64,000 bases of DNA from Draconibacterium sp. (GTDB lineage Bacteria > Bacteroidota > Bacteroidia > Bacteroidales > Prolixibacteraceae): positions 1 to 64,000 of the forward strand of contig JADIYN010000016.1 in assembly GCA_016705335.1 (NCBI GenBank). Reading direction: 5' to 3'. The notes beneath the pieces are model-generated. The model did not search any database, was not told where the DNA came from, and worked only from the letters and a program-made list of their open reading frames with translations. Both the position numbers and the translations under genes were made by a program. Shown one piece after another: positions 1-9,705 of this stretch. The stretch's first letter is position 1. Each line of letters starts with the position of its first letter.

Positions 1-990
1 ACCTGCTCCGGTAATTAAATTCACTCCTTCAGCAGCTTCGGTCATGTGACCAATAATCGTAAAATCAGGGTCGTTTTTGATTTTATCGTAATCGCCAATT
101 GGAAGTGTAAAAAGCAGTTCGTAATCTTCACCTCCGTTCAAAGCGGCAACTAACGGATTGATATTCATCTCTTCAGCCATTTTTTGTTTGAAAATCGAGC
201 GGAATTTTGTCTTCAAAATATTGCAACCCAAATTTGAGTTTTTACACAGATGATGAATTTCAGAAGAAAGTCCGTCTGAAATATCAATCATTGATGTTGG
301 TTTTATTCCAAGTTTTTTAAATGCATAAACAATATCTGCGCGTGCTTCCGGTTTCAATTGGCGTTCCAAAATATAATCGAATCCTGTAAGTTGCGGCTGC
401 ATATTCTTATCCACTTTAAACACTTCGTTTTCGCGCTCCAACAATTGCAAACCCATATAAGCACCGCCCAAATCACCGGTAACACATAATAAATCTGTTG
501 GTTTCGCACCACTTCTCAGCACAACATTTTCCTTTTCGACTTCACCTAAAACAGTAATGCTGATGGTTAACCCGGTTAACGAACTTGTAGTATCACCACC
601 CACCAAATCAATTCCATATTTTTCGCAGGCAAGATGAATTCCTGAATACAACTCTTCAACAGCCTCAACCGAGAATTTGCCTGACAATGCGATATTTACA
701 ACTATCTGTTTTGGAACGGCATTCATCGCACAAACGTCAGATAAATTAACAATTACAGCTTTGTAACCCAAATGTTTCAACGGTACGTACATTAAGTTAA
801 AATGCACACCTTCAGTTAACAAATCTGAAGATACGACTATCAGCTTTTCAGCATATTCCAATATCGCGGCATCATCACCAACTCCTTTAACGGTGCTGCT
901 GTTTTTAATTTTAATGTCTTTAGTGATGCGTTCGATCAGGCCAAATTCGCCAAGTTCAGCGATATTGGTTTGTTTTATTTCTTTCTTCAT
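1..990 (-). CDS. thiL: Thiamine-monophosphate kinase ThiL (C-terminus outside window)
   Basis: Phosphorylates thiamine monophosphate to thiamine pyrophosphate, the last step of vitamin B1 synthesis in the cytoplasm. Read on the minus strand from ATG at 990, the frame stays open for 330 codons to the window edge, so the C-terminus is missing. Visible PurM/AIRS-type motifs are GVGDDAA near residue 36, SSDLLTEGVHF near 55, GGDTTSS near 115 and CVTGDLGGAYMGL near 155. Family members are usually 310-350 residues, so little is missing. It is divergent from the suf operon, whose first start codon lies 130 bases away. No frame damage is visible in this gene. Confidence 0.93.
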   Translation of the reverse strand, partial: MKKEIKQTNIAELGEFGLIERITKDIKIKNSSTVKGVGDDAAILEYAEKLIVVSSDLLTEGVHFNLMYVPLKHLGYKAVIVNLSDVCAMNAVPKQIVVNIALSGKFSVEAVEELYSGIHLACEKYGIDLVGGDTTSSLTGLTISITVLGEVEKENVVLRSGAKPTDLLCVTGDLGGAYMGLQLLERENEVFKVDKNMQPQLTGFDYILERQLKPEARADIVYAFKKLGIKPTSMIDISDGLSSEIHHLCKNSNLGCNILKTKFRSIFKQKMAEEMNINPLVAALNGGEDYELLFTLPIGDYDKIKNDPDFTIIGHMTEAAEGVNLITGAG

Positions 991-1054
991 TATTAATTTC
1001 AGACTAAAAGGTATTGTATATGTCTTTCACGGGGCAAAATTACCCATAGTTTTA

Positions 1055-1062
1055 TATCTTTG
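1055..1062 (+). promoter_or_regulatory. Candidate Bacteroidota -7 element for the suf operon
   Basis: TATCTTTG is a perfect match to the Bacteroidota -7 consensus TAnnTTTG and lies 59 bases before the sufB start. I could not find a convincing TTG -33 element at 19-21 bases upstream, so this is a half-supported promoter. A start-proximal AAGGAAAG precedes the sufB ATG and could act as a ribosome binding site. Confidence 0.4.
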
Positions 1063-1120
1063 CAATTTAATTTAAACAGTATCATTTTACTGTTGTTATG
1101 TAGTAAGAAAACAAGGAAAG

Positions 1121-2562
1121 ATGGCAGACCAGGAAAAGATATTAAACGAAGTTACACAAGGCGATTATAAATATGGCTTTGTTACTGATATAGAGACTGA
1201 TATTATAGATATTGGACTAAATGAAGACGTAGTTCGCATAATTTGGGAGAAGAAAAGAGAACCGGAATTTATGTTAAAATTCAGGTTAGATGCTTTCAGA
1301 AAATGGCAAAATATGAAAATGCCCGATTGGGCTTATTTAAAAATACCAGCTATTGATTTTCAATCTATTAGCTATTATGCTGCACCGGTTCAAAAACCAA
1401 AGTTAAATAGTTTGGATGAAGTAGATCCTGAATTGATCGACACTTTTAACAGACTTGGCATTCCGCTGGAAGAACAAAAACACCTTGCAGGAGTTGCTGT
1501 TGACGTTGTAATGGACAGCGTTTCAGTAAAAACAACTTTTAAAGAAGTTTTGGCAGAACAAGGGATTATTTTCTGCTCAATCAGCGATGCTTTGCAGGAA
1601 CATCCTGATTTAGTTCAAAAATATATCGGGCAATCTGTACCCGTTGCCGATAACTATTTTGCCGCTTTAAATTCGGCAGTATTCAGCGACGGTTCTTTTT
1701 GTTATATCCGAAAGGCGTGCGCTGCCCCATGGAATTATCAACGTATTTCAGGATAAATGCAGCAAATACGGGTCAGTTTGAGCGCACTTTAATTATTGCC
1801 GACGATGATAGTTATGTAAGTTACCTTGAAGGTTGCACAGCACCAATGCGCGACGAAAACCAGTTGCATGCTGCGGTAGTTGAAATAATAGCGCTCGACC
1901 GTGCTGAGGTAAAATATTCGACAGTACAAAACTGGTACCCGGGAGATAAAAACGGGAAAGGTGGTATTTACAACTTTGTTACAAAGCGTGGAATTTGCAG
2001 GGAGTATCTTCAAAAATCAGTTGGACTCAGGTTGAAACCGGTTCGGCAATTACATGGAAATACCCAAGTTGCGTTTTGCTGGGCGATAATTCAATCGGAG
2101 AATTTAATTCTGTCGCAGTTACCAATAATCATCAACAGGCCGACACCGGTTCAAAAATGATCCACATTGGAAAAAACACAAAAGCACAATCATTTCGAAA
2201 GGAATTTCTGCCGGAAAAAGTGACAATTCGTACCGTGGTCTTGTAAAAATTATGCCGGGTGCAAAAAATTCACGTAATTTTTCGCAGTGCGATTCGCTGC
2301 TTTTGAATGATACCTGCGGCGCACACACTTTCCCTTATATCGAAGTTGGCAATAAATCATCAGTTGTTGAACACGAAGCAACTACTTCAAAAATTGGGGA
2401 AGACCAAATATTCTATTGCAATCAGCGTGGAATTGATACTGAAAAAGCAATCGGAATGATTGTTAATGGTTATGCAAAAGAAGTGCTAAATAAACTTCCA
2501 ATGGAATTTGCTGTTGAAGCACAAAATTGTTGCAAATTAGTTTGGAAGGAAGTGTAGGTTAA
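1121..2562 (+). CDS. sufB: Fe-S cluster assembly protein SufB (four frameshifts)
   Basis: SufB is the scaffold subunit of the SufBC2D complex, on which Fe-S clusters are built in the cytoplasm. The conceptual protein of about 480 residues follows the SufB family end to end, including NSAVFSDGSFCYIPKGV, the run through YLEGCTAP, and YCNQRGID near the C-terminus. The frame breaks four times, each explained by one missing base in a short homopolymer: C near 1708, G near 2000, A near 2180 and A near 2523. With the last repaired, the natural stop is TAA at 2560-2562, not the TAG a few bases earlier. An essential scaffold with four lesions points to sequencing error, not decay. It is followed by sufC, sufD and sufS. 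Confidence 0.93.
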
Positions 2563-2644
2563 AGCCCCCTTCTATTTCCCCGGGGGAAGACAAGAAATAT
2601 AAAGTTTATTTGAAATACAAAATTTAAAACATATGTGTAGAAGT

Positions 2645-2675
2645 CTTGATACTTGATACTCACAATCTCAAATCT
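2645..2675. repeat. Dispersed intergenic repeat, copy 1
   Basis: The segment starting CTTGATACTTGATACTCA and ending in AAATCT lies just before sufC. A copy on the opposite strand, with one mismatch in the first 18 bases and an 8-base gap before AAATCT, lies at 33441-33463 between two exporter genes. It contains no coding signal. It looks like a short interspersed intergenic element. Confidence 0.4.
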
Positions 2676-2680
2676 ATAAA

Positions 2681-3432
2681 ATGCTATCAATAAAAAATTT
2701 ATACGTTTCTGTCGAAGGACAGGAAATTTTAAAGGGAATCAACCTTGAAGTTAAAGCCGGAGAGGTTCATGCGATTATGGGACCAAACGGTTCGGGAAAA
2801 AGCACACTGGCCAACGTTTTAGCCGGAAAAGAAGAATATGAAGTAACAGCAGGTGAAATAACTTATTTTGATGAAGATTTGCTTGAAAAATCTCCCGAAG
2901 ACCGGGCCAAAGAAGGAATTTTCTTAAGTTTTCAATACCCAGTTGAAATACCGGGTGTCCCAATGGTCAATTTTCTTAAAACAGCGGTAAACGAACACCG
3001 CAAACACAAGGGCGAAAAAGAACTAACTGCCGGAGAGTTCCTTAAACTGATGCGAGAAAAAATGGATATGGTTGACATGCACCCTCAATTGACCAACCGT
3101 TCGGTTAACGAAGGTTTTTCGGGGGGAGAGAAGAAAAAAAACGAAATTTTTCAAATGGCACTGCTTGAACCAAAATTAGCTGTGCTCGACGAAACCGATT
3201 CAGGACTTGATATTGACGCGCTAAAAACTGTAGCTCACGGTGTTAACATGCTGAAATCGAATGTGAACGCAACAATAATTGTAACCCACTATCAACGCCT
3301 TCTAGATTATATTGTCCCCGATTTTGTACACGTTTTATATAATGGAAAAATTGTAAAATCTGCCGGAAAGAACTTGCTTTTGAGTTGGAGGAAAAAGGCT
3401 ACGACTGGATTAAAAAAGAAAACGAAAATTAA
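2681..3432 (+). CDS. sufC: Fe-S cluster assembly ATPase SufC (one frameshift near its end)
   Basis: ABC-type ATPase of the SufBC2D complex that drives cluster assembly. Walker A is GPNGSGKST at residues 34-42, the Q-loop is FQYP at 84-87, the signature is FSGGE at 146-150, and Walker B is LAVLDETD at 166-173. The final 20 residues are out of frame as written. Adding one A in the run at 3367-3369 restores a normal SufC tail (GYDWIKKE) and a TAA at 3430-3432, two bases before the sufD start. Without the repair the frame would run into sufD to 3451. Position and spacing support an operon with sufB and sufD. Confidence 0.94.
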
Positions 3433-3434
3433 AA

Positions 3435-4805
3435 ATGAATGTTATTGTTGAAAAAGCGGATTTAACGCTAAAATATATTGCACACTACAACGACCTAAAA
3501 GAATTGCTGTTCAAAGGGTCGTCGGATATCATAAATGTCAGGAGAAAAAAGGCGTTTCAGGATTTTGTTTCCCAAGGAATTCCAACACGAAAAAATGAAA
3601 ACTACAAATACACAAATTTGCACCCTCAGTTTGCACCTGATTATAAATTTGTTATCCAAAGAGAAGAAACAGACGCCAATTTAACTGAGATTTTCAAATG
3701 CAATGTTCCTCAAATAAATACTCATTTAAACCTGCTTTACAATGGTTGGTTTTACGACAAAAACGTTAAATCAGGAGTGTTGCCGCAAGGGGTAATTTTA
3801 GATAGCCTTGAAAATATGGCAAAGAACAACCCTGAACTATTACAAAAATATTATGGAAATACAGCTGAAACTGAATCAGATGCACTGGTTGCTTTAAATA
3901 CTGCCTTTGCAAAAGATGGTTATTTCCTTTTTGTTCCAAAAAACGTAATATTCGAAAAACCGATACAAATAATAAACCTGTTAAAATCTGAGAACGACAC
4001 TTTCACTACGCAGCGTAATCTTATTATTGTTGAACCGGGAGCAAGTGCGCAACTTATTTTATGCGATCACACGCTCAATTCGAATCGGTATTTCAGCAAT
4101 TCGGTTACCGAAATTTTTGTTGAAGAAAATGCAAACCTTGATTACTATACGGTTCAAAATCAACATAATAATTCGGCAAGTGTTAATTCTGTTTTTATTC
4201 AGCAGGAACGAAATTCGAATGTAACCACACACACCGTGTCCCTGCACGGAGGATTTATACGCAACAACCTGAAAATAAAAATAAACGGGGAAAATGCGGA
4301 AGCAAACATGTTTGGTATGGCATTTTTAGACAAAAGCCAGCATATTGATAATGCAACCCAGGTAATACACGCAAAACCTCATTGTCAAAGCAACCAGATT
4401 TATAAATATGTTTTGGACGATAAATCGACAGGAGCTTTTTCAGGAAGGATTCACGTAGCACGCGATGCACAAAAAACAAACGCATTCCAGCGAAACAACA
4501 ATTTGCTTCTTACCGACACTGCAACCATGCAAACAAAACCACAGCTGATTATTGATGCGGATGATGTAAAATGCAGTCATGGTGCAACGGTTGGACAAAT
4601 CGACGAAGAAGCACTGTTTTACCTGCGTGCCCGCGGTATTGACGAAGACAAAGCACGAATGATGATGATGAATGCTTTTGCACATGAGGTTGTTCAGCAA
4701 ATAAAAGTTGAAGCACTGCGTGAACGAATTGATGAGCTGATAGAGAAAAGGTTAAACGGCGAAATAGCGCTTTGTCACGAATGCGATTATAACTGCGAAT
4801 GTTGA
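3435..4805 (+). CDS. sufD: Fe-S cluster assembly protein SufD
   Basis: SufD pairs with SufB in the SufBC2D scaffold and is needed for iron entry. The 456-residue protein is intact, in the family size range, and shows the SufB/SufD beta-helix core with CSHGATVGQID followed by ALFYLRARGI and a C-terminal helix. The ATG follows two bases after the repaired sufC stop, and the stop TGA overlaps the sufS start by seven bases, so translation is probably coupled. The C-terminus is unusual in ending with a Cys-rich CHECDYNCEC tail, which resembles a metal ligand set and is worth comparing with relatives. Confidence 0.95.
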   Translation: MNVIVEKADLTLKYIAHYNDLKELLFKGSSDIINVRRKKAFQDFVSQGIPTRKNENYKYTNLHPQFAPDYKFVIQREETDANLTEIFKCNVPQINTHLNLLYNGWFYDKNVKSGVLPQGVILDSLENMAKNNPELLQKYYGNTAETESDALVALNTAFAKDGYFLFVPKNVIFEKPIQIINLLKSENDTFTTQRNLIIVEPGASAQLILCDHTLNSNRYFSNSVTEIFVEENANLDYYTVQNQHNNSASVNSVFIQQERNSNVTTHTVSLHGGFIRNNLKIKINGENAEANMFGMAFLDKSQHIDNATQVIHAKPHCQSNQIYKYVLDDKSTGAFSGRIHVARDAQKTNAFQRNNNLLLTDTATMQTKPQLIIDADDVKCSHGATVGQIDEEALFYLRARGIDEDKARMMMMNAFAHEVVQQIKVEALRERIDELIEKRLNGEIALCHECDYNCEC

Positions 4806-6030
4806 AATACGATATACATAGAATACGAAACTTTTTCCCGATCCTGCTTCAAAAAGTATATAATAATAAGCCGCTTATTTATTTCGACAGTGCTGCGTCA
4901 TCCCAAAAACCTGTTCAGGTTTTAATGAAAGAGGAGCAATTGCACAATGATTACTACGGGAACATTCATCGGGCCACACATTTTATGGCTGATAAAGCCA
5001 CAGCTGATTATGAAGCAGTACGCGATAAAATAAAAGAATTTATAAATGCTGAAAGTCGTGAAGAAATTATTTTCACAAAAGGTACAACCGAAAGCGTAAA
5101 TCTTGTTGCCTTTTCTTTTTGCGAACAATTTTTAAATGAAGGCGATGAAATTATTGTTTCAGAGATGGAACACCACTCCAATATTGTTCCATGGCAATTA
5201 GCTGCTTTAAGAAAAAAAGCAAAAATTGTAAAGTTGCCGTTTTCTGATTCTGGTGAACTTCAAATTGACAAACTCCCGTCTCTTATAAATAAAAAAACAA
5301 AACTGATTGCAGTTGCTCATGTTTCAAATGTTTTAGGAACTGTTAATCCAATTTCAGAAATAACAAAAATTGCACATGAGCAAAATGTTGCTGTTTTTGT
5401 TGATGGAGCTCAGGCAGTGCAACATTTACAGATCGACGTTCAAAAACCTGAGGTTGATTTTTATGCATTTTCTGCTCATAAAATGTACGGACCAAATGGT
5501 GTTGGTGTGTTGTATGGAAAGAAATACTGGCTCGAACAAATGCCTCCATATCAGGGTGGTGGCGAAATGATTTCTGAAGTTTCCTTTGAAGGTACAACTT
5601 TTAACGAACTCCTTATAAATTTGAAGCTGGCACGCCAAATATTACAAGTGTTATCGCTTTTGGCGCTGCAATTGATTTTATCAATGATATCGGGCTTAAA
5701 AATATCGCTGAATGGGAAAATCAATTACTTGAGTACGCTAATACTCAATTAAAGCAAATCGCAGGATTAAGAATTTACGGTAATGCTCCTGAAAAATCAA
5801 GTGTAATTTCATTTAATATCGAAGGAATCCATTCATATGATTTGGGGATGCTCCTCGACAAAATGGGAGTTGCATTGAGAACCGGTCATCTTTGTGCCGA
5901 TACTGTAATGCAGCATTTTGGAATACAGGGCTGCACCCGGATTTCTTTTGGAATGTACAACATGAAGGAAGAGGTTGATAGCTTTATGGAGGCATTAAAT
6001 AAAGTAATGTCGATTCTCAAAATGGAATAA
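4799..6030 (+). CDS. sufS: Cysteine desulfurase SufS (one frameshift)
   Basis: PLP-dependent desulfurase that takes sulfur from cysteine and passes it to SufE for cluster assembly. The PLP lysine is Lys228 in SAHKMYGPNG, the PLP-binding histidine lies in EMEHHSN, and the catalytic Cys is in RTGHLCAD near residue 366. The frame breaks at the CC of 5611-5612. Restoring one C gives NELPYKFEAGTPN and runs to the stop at 6030, giving about 410 residues, the family's usual length. It overlaps sufD by seven bases. A strong terminator follows, so sufBCDS end here as a unit. Confidence 0.94.
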
Positions 6031-6045
6031 AGAAAAATTAAAAAA

Positions 6046-6076
6046 AATCCGGTTCGTTTGAGCCGGATTTTTTTTG
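6046..6076. terminator. Bidirectional Rho-independent terminator after sufS
   Basis: AAATCCGGTTC and GAGCCGGATTT form an 11-bp stem with one G-U pair and a GTTT loop, flanked by A and T tracts on both sides. It therefore works for sufS on the plus strand and could also end the convergent rubrerythrin transcript. Confidence 0.85.
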
Positions 6077-6125
6077 GATCTGCTAATCATTTAAGCACAT
6101 TGATTTTCAATATGATTCATAAAAC

Positions 6126-6701
6126 TTAATAGTTCATTTCTTTTATTTCGAAATAAGCTTGTGGGTGCTGGCAGGCAGGACACATATTTGGTGCAACAGT
6201 TCCTTCATGTAAAAATCCGCAGTTACGGCATTTCCAAGTTACTTTATCGCCACGTTTGAAAACTTTACCTTCTTCAATATTATTATATAAAGTGCGGAAC
6301 CTTTCTTCGTGCGCCTTTTCAACTTTGGCAATCAAGGTAAACACCAATGCCACTTCTTTAAAACCTTCTTCCTGCGCAATCTTGGCAAATTCAGGATAAA
6401 GTTCTGTCCACTCCTCGTTTTCGCCATCGGCGGAGGCTTTCAGGTTTTCCATGGTTGTACCTATTTTTCCGGCTGGGAATGTTGCAGTAATTTCAACCAT
6501 ATTTCCTTCAAGGAATTTGAAAAAACGTTTGGCATGTTCCTTTTCGTTTAAAGCTGTTTCGGCGAAAATGCCCGCAATTTGTTCCAGACCTTCTTTTTTA
6601 GCCTGGCTGGCAAAATAATCATAACGCATTCGCGCCTGCGATTCGCCGGCAAATGCTTTCAATAGGTTTTGTTCTGTTTTTGTTCCTGTTAATGAATTCA
6701 T
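6126..6701 (-). CDS. rbr: Rubrerythrin
   Basis: Non-haem diiron peroxidase that removes hydrogen peroxide in anaerobes. The 191-residue protein has the ferritin-like four-helix domain with diiron ligands in AFAGESQARMRY, LNEKEHAKR and KVEKAHEERF, and a C-terminal rubredoxin domain with CRNCG and CPACQ cysteine pairs. Length and domain order are those of classical rubrerythrin. It lies on the opposite strand between sufS and sufE, so an oxidative-stress gene splits the Fe-S assembly genes. The gene reads without frame damage. Confidence 0.96.
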   Translation of the reverse strand: MNSLTGTKTEQNLLKAFAGESQARMRYDYFASQAKKEGLEQIAGIFAETALNEKEHAKRFFKFLEGNMVEITATFPAGKIGTTMENLKASADGENEEWTELYPEFAKIAQEEGFKEVALVFTLIAKVEKAHEERFRTLYNNIEEGKVFKRGDKVTWKCRNCGFLHEGTVAPNMCPACQHPQAYFEIKEMNY

Positions 6702-6818
6702 ATTAGATTGATTTTTGTTTTTATTGCGCTAAAATTACTAAAATCAACTTTCAGGTTTTAATCAAATTTAATATTGATAACAATTTTGAACCTTTCTTAA
6801 TAAGTGTCAGTAATTTCG

Positions 6819-6848
6819 TTGTCAATAATTAATATTTTTAGAACTTTG
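6819..6848 (+). promoter_or_regulatory. Candidate promoter for sufE
   Basis: A TTG at 6819-6821 and an ACTTTG ending at 6848 resemble the -33 and -7 elements of Bacteroidota promoters at about the right spacing. The start codon is at 6869. The -7 element departs from TAnnTTTG, so confidence is low, but sufE needs its own promoter because a terminator and an antisense gene separate it from sufS. Confidence 0.3.
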
Positions 6849-6868
6849 TAACCTTTAAACAAAGAATA

Positions 6869-7291
6869 ATGACCATAGAACAAGTACAACAGGAAATAAT
6901 TGAAGAGTTTTCAGTTTACACCGACTGGATGGATAAATACGGCTATTTAATTGAACTGGGAAATGATTTAAAGGAATTGGATGCAAAAGAAAAAATCGAC
7001 CAGAACTTAATAAAGGGATGTCAATCAAGAGTCTGGTTAGTTGCAGAATTGGAAAATAATAAAATAAATTTCCGTGGCGAAAGCGATGCAGTAATAGTGA
7101 AAGGATTAGTTGCACTTTTGTTGCGCGTTGTTTCAGGAAGAACAGCTGATGAATTAATTGAAAACGAGCTTCATTTTATCGATGATTTAGGATTAAAACA
7201 GCATCTTTCACCAACACGGTCAAATGGTTTACTGGCAATGGTAAAACAAATTCGGTTGTATGCTGTTGCTTATAAAAAAATAGCAGGATAA
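6869..7291 (+). CDS. sufE: Cysteine desulfuration protein SufE
   Basis: Accepts persulfide sulfur from SufS and delivers it to the SufBCD scaffold. The 140-residue protein has the SufE fold signature, with the acceptor Cys51 in IKGCQSRVW and the LHFIDDLGLKQHLSPTRSNG stretch that closes the family. Length is normal. It is 18 bases from the next gene, a DUF59 protein of the same pathway, so the two are probably one transcript separate from sufBCDS. Confidence 0.94.
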   Translation: MTIEQVQQEIIEEFSVYTDWMDKYGYLIELGNDLKELDAKEKIDQNLIKGCQSRVWLVAELENNKINFRGESDAVIVKGLVALLLRVVSGRTADELIENELHFIDDLGLKQHLSPTRSNGLLAMVKQIRLYAVAYKKIAG

Positions 7292-7309
7292 GGAGTAGGA
7301 GATATAGAG

Positions 7310-7612
7310 ATGGATAAAAGGATTGATTTAATTATAAATAACCTCAAAGAGGTTTACGACCCGGAAATACCGGTTAATGTTTACGATTTAGGTTTGATTT
7401 ACAATGTTGATATCGATGAAAACAATGTTAATATTGTAATGACATTAACCGCTCCCGGTTGTCCGGTAGTTGACATTCTAGTTGACGATATTACTGCCGC
7501 AGCCCGTGCAGTTGATGGAATTGAAAATGTAAATGTTGAACTTACCTTTGATCCCCCCTGGGATAAGTCGATGATGAGCGAAGAAGCCCGTTTGGAACTG
7601 GGTTTCTTTTAA
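7310..7612 (+). CDS. SufT/MIP18-like DUF59 protein
   Basis: Small DUF59 protein of the kind that helps mature Fe-S proteins (SufT in bacteria, MIP18/CIA2 in eukaryotes). The 100 residues show DPEIPVNVYDLGLIY at about 17-31 and TLTAPGCPVVD with the conserved Cys at about residue 51, then VELTFDPPWDKSMMSEEAR. It follows sufE by 18 bases, which supports the assignment. A PaaD-like role is less likely because no phenylacetate genes are near. Confidence 0.88.
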   Translation: MDKRIDLIINNLKEVYDPEIPVNVYDLGLIYNVDIDENNVNIVMTLTAPGCPVVDILVDDITAAARAVDGIENVNVELTFDPPWDKSMMSEEARLELGFF

Positions 7613-7659
7613 GATTCCCTTTTTGATACTCCCCGGGTGAAGAGACAAATCATTTGCTT

Positions 7660-8917
7660 TTATCCTTTTATAATTTCATGTTTTGCGATAAAATCGGGAT
7701 CAATTTCAATTCCCGAACCCGGCCCTGTTGGAACAGATACAATACCACCATCACTATTTAAATCAGAAGTTACACATTGTAATGGAATTTCCTTGTTAAA
7801 TCCTTTAAATTCGTGAAACTGACCTGGATTTGGGATTACCGACACAAAATGCATCATATACAGATATCCAAGTCCTGACCCTGAAATATGAGGTGTACAA
7901 GGCATCCCGAATAATTCTGCCATTCGGGCTACTTTAATTGAACGAATCATTCCTCCAAAATAAAATATATCGGGTTGTACAATATCAAGCGCCTGATTTG
8001 CAATTAACCACCTGAAATTGTGCATACTGGGTTCCTGCTCGCCTCCGGCAATAGGAATCTTGAGTTCCGTTTTTACCTGTTTTGTTTCTTCGTACCAGTC
8101 AAACGGAACTGGTTCCTCATAAAAATCGATTTTGTATTCCTCCAGTATTTTGCCAATTCTAATGGCTTCATCCACAGTATATGAACCATTTGAATCGGCA
8201 TAAATAATCATATCATCCCCAAACGTTTTTCGAACAAGTGGAATTAACTTCTCAGTTCTGTCTGATGGAAATTCAATATTGTTGCTCATCCTGCCACCAA
8301 CTTTGAATTTAATGGCTTTCGCTTTCGATTCATCCAGTTGTTTCTTAATTCTTTCAATAGTTTCTTAGGCAGAAATTCCCCTGTCTCCATTAGCCTGATA
8401 AACCTTTATTTCTGAATTTCGTATTTCACCAATCAATTCCCCAATCGACCTTCCGGCGATACGACCAAGCATATCAAGTACAGCAAATTCAATTGTGGCT
8501 AACGGAACCCAAAGAGCCAGATTCTGGAAGTTTATAATTGCTTGAATAAACATAAACTCTTCCAAAAAGATTTTCCCATTCGGGCATCCTTGCCTATGAA
8601 AAAAGGTTGTAAGCGATATGTAAATATGGGATAAAGAGATTTTAACTGGTCGTTATTGCCAACTGAAATACCAACTGCACCAACTGTTGACCGCACCCGG
8701 CATAAAAAATTATCTTCGAAACGGAGTAACTCTAAAGTTTCAATAATAACAGGTTCTTTGAATAACTCTTTCTTTAATACTGGTTTAACCAGAACCCCGT
8801 CAAGTTTTGAATAATCAACAGTTTGTGTTGATTTTGTTGTTTTGCATGAATTTAAAGTAACGACTCCTGCAGATACAATTGAAGTATATTTTAAAAATTC
8901 CGGCGATTAAATTTCAT
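7660..8917 (-). pseudogene. Tat-exported enolase-superfamily (mandelate racemase/muconate lactonizing) protein, disrupted
   Basis: The reconstructed protein of about 420 residues starts with a twin-arginine signal (NRRNFLK) followed by LNSC, so it is probably exported and perhaps lipid-anchored. The barrel carries metal-ligand motifs IIYADSNGSY, YEEPVPFD and IAGGEQ of the enolase superfamily. Substrate is unknown; sugar-acid dehydratases are the usual relatives. The frame is broken by one T missing in a run at 8893-8897 and one base missing near 8580, and by an in-frame TAA at about 8367 (GCC TAA GAA). The first two fit the window-wide homopolymer errors. The stop does not, so this gene may be truly decayed. 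Confidence 0.78.
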
Positions 8918-8961
8918 TGTTATTAGGTTTTGAATAGGTTCAAATCTACAAAAAAAGACAA

Positions 8962-8988
8962 AAAAAAGGCAGCTTCTACAAGCTGCCT
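8962..8988 (-). terminator. Terminator downstream of frr
   Basis: On the minus strand AGGCAGCTT and AAGCTGCCT form a perfect 9-bp stem with a 4-base loop, followed by a run of seven T. It lies about 50 bases after the frr stop and ends the pyrH-frr transcript. Confidence 0.85.
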
Positions 8989-9041
8989 CAAAGCCATGAA
9001 AACAATTAAACAATGTTCAGAAAACAGAAAACTAGAAACAA

Positions 9042-9605
9042 TTAAATCGTCATAATATCTTTTTCCTTAGCTTTCACTAAGTTTTCAACCGTAATACCAA
9101 ATTCATTTGTCAATCTTTGAACTTCGGCTTCAGCATCTTTTTCCAAATCTTCTGAAAGCCCTTCTTTTAATAGCTTTTTCAAAGTTTCATTCGCATCTTT
9201 ACGAACTGTCCTGATACTCACTTTTGCATTTTCACCTTCTTGCTGGGCTTGTTTTACAAGCATCCTTCTTCTTTCTTCAGTAAGCACGGGAACATTTATC
9301 CGGATTATTTCACCATTATTATCAGGGTTAAACCCTAAATTGGCGTTCATTATTGCCTTTTCAATAACTGGTATCAATCCTTTTTCCCAAGGTTGAATTG
9401 CAACTGTTCTTGCATCAGGTGTACTAATATTAGCAATCTGATTTAGAGGAGTCAAACTCCCGTAATATTCAACCGTTACTCCATCCAACATAGCCGGTGA
9501 GGCTTTACCTGCCCTAACATGTAACAATTCCTTTTCGAGGTGTGCAATTGCTGCTTTCATTTTCTCCTCGGTATGCTCTAAAATAAAATCAACTTCTTCT
9601 TGCAT
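9042..9605 (-). CDS. frr: Ribosome recycling factor
   Basis: Splits post-termination ribosomes together with EF-G. The 187-residue protein is intact and matches the family over its length, with ELLHVRAGKASPAMLDGV near residue 25, the long-helix motif TEERRRMLVKQA, and VSIRTVRKDAN. It lies about 100 bases after pyrH on the same strand, the common bacterial order, and is followed by a clear terminator. Confidence 0.96.
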   Translation of the reverse strand: MQEEVDFILEHTEEKMKAAIAHLEKELLHVRAGKASPAMLDGVTVEYYGSLTPLNQIANISTPDARTVAIQPWEKGLIPVIEKAIMNANLGFNPDNNGEIIRINVPVLTEERRRMLVKQAQQEGENAKVSIRTVRKDANETLKKLLKEGLSEDLEKDAEAEVQRLTNEFGITVENLVKAKEKDIMTI

Positions 9606-9705
9606 CAGGATAAGCCTCTTTTCAATTAACTGTTAGCAAATATAGAAAAAATATTTTTAGATGAAATTTAATCATTAAAATAATCTAATAACTGTTAAAA
9701 AAAAA

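Noticed and set aside
1699..2328. Overlapping short reading frames in the sufB region
   Set aside because: Their translations are consecutive pieces of one SufB protein split by frameshifts, or antisense shadows.
1121..2562. Programmed frameshifting in sufB as an explanation for the four breaks
   Set aside because: Four separate missing single bases, without slippery heptamers or stimulatory structures, are better explained by the same error pattern seen in pyrH, cysS and ileS.
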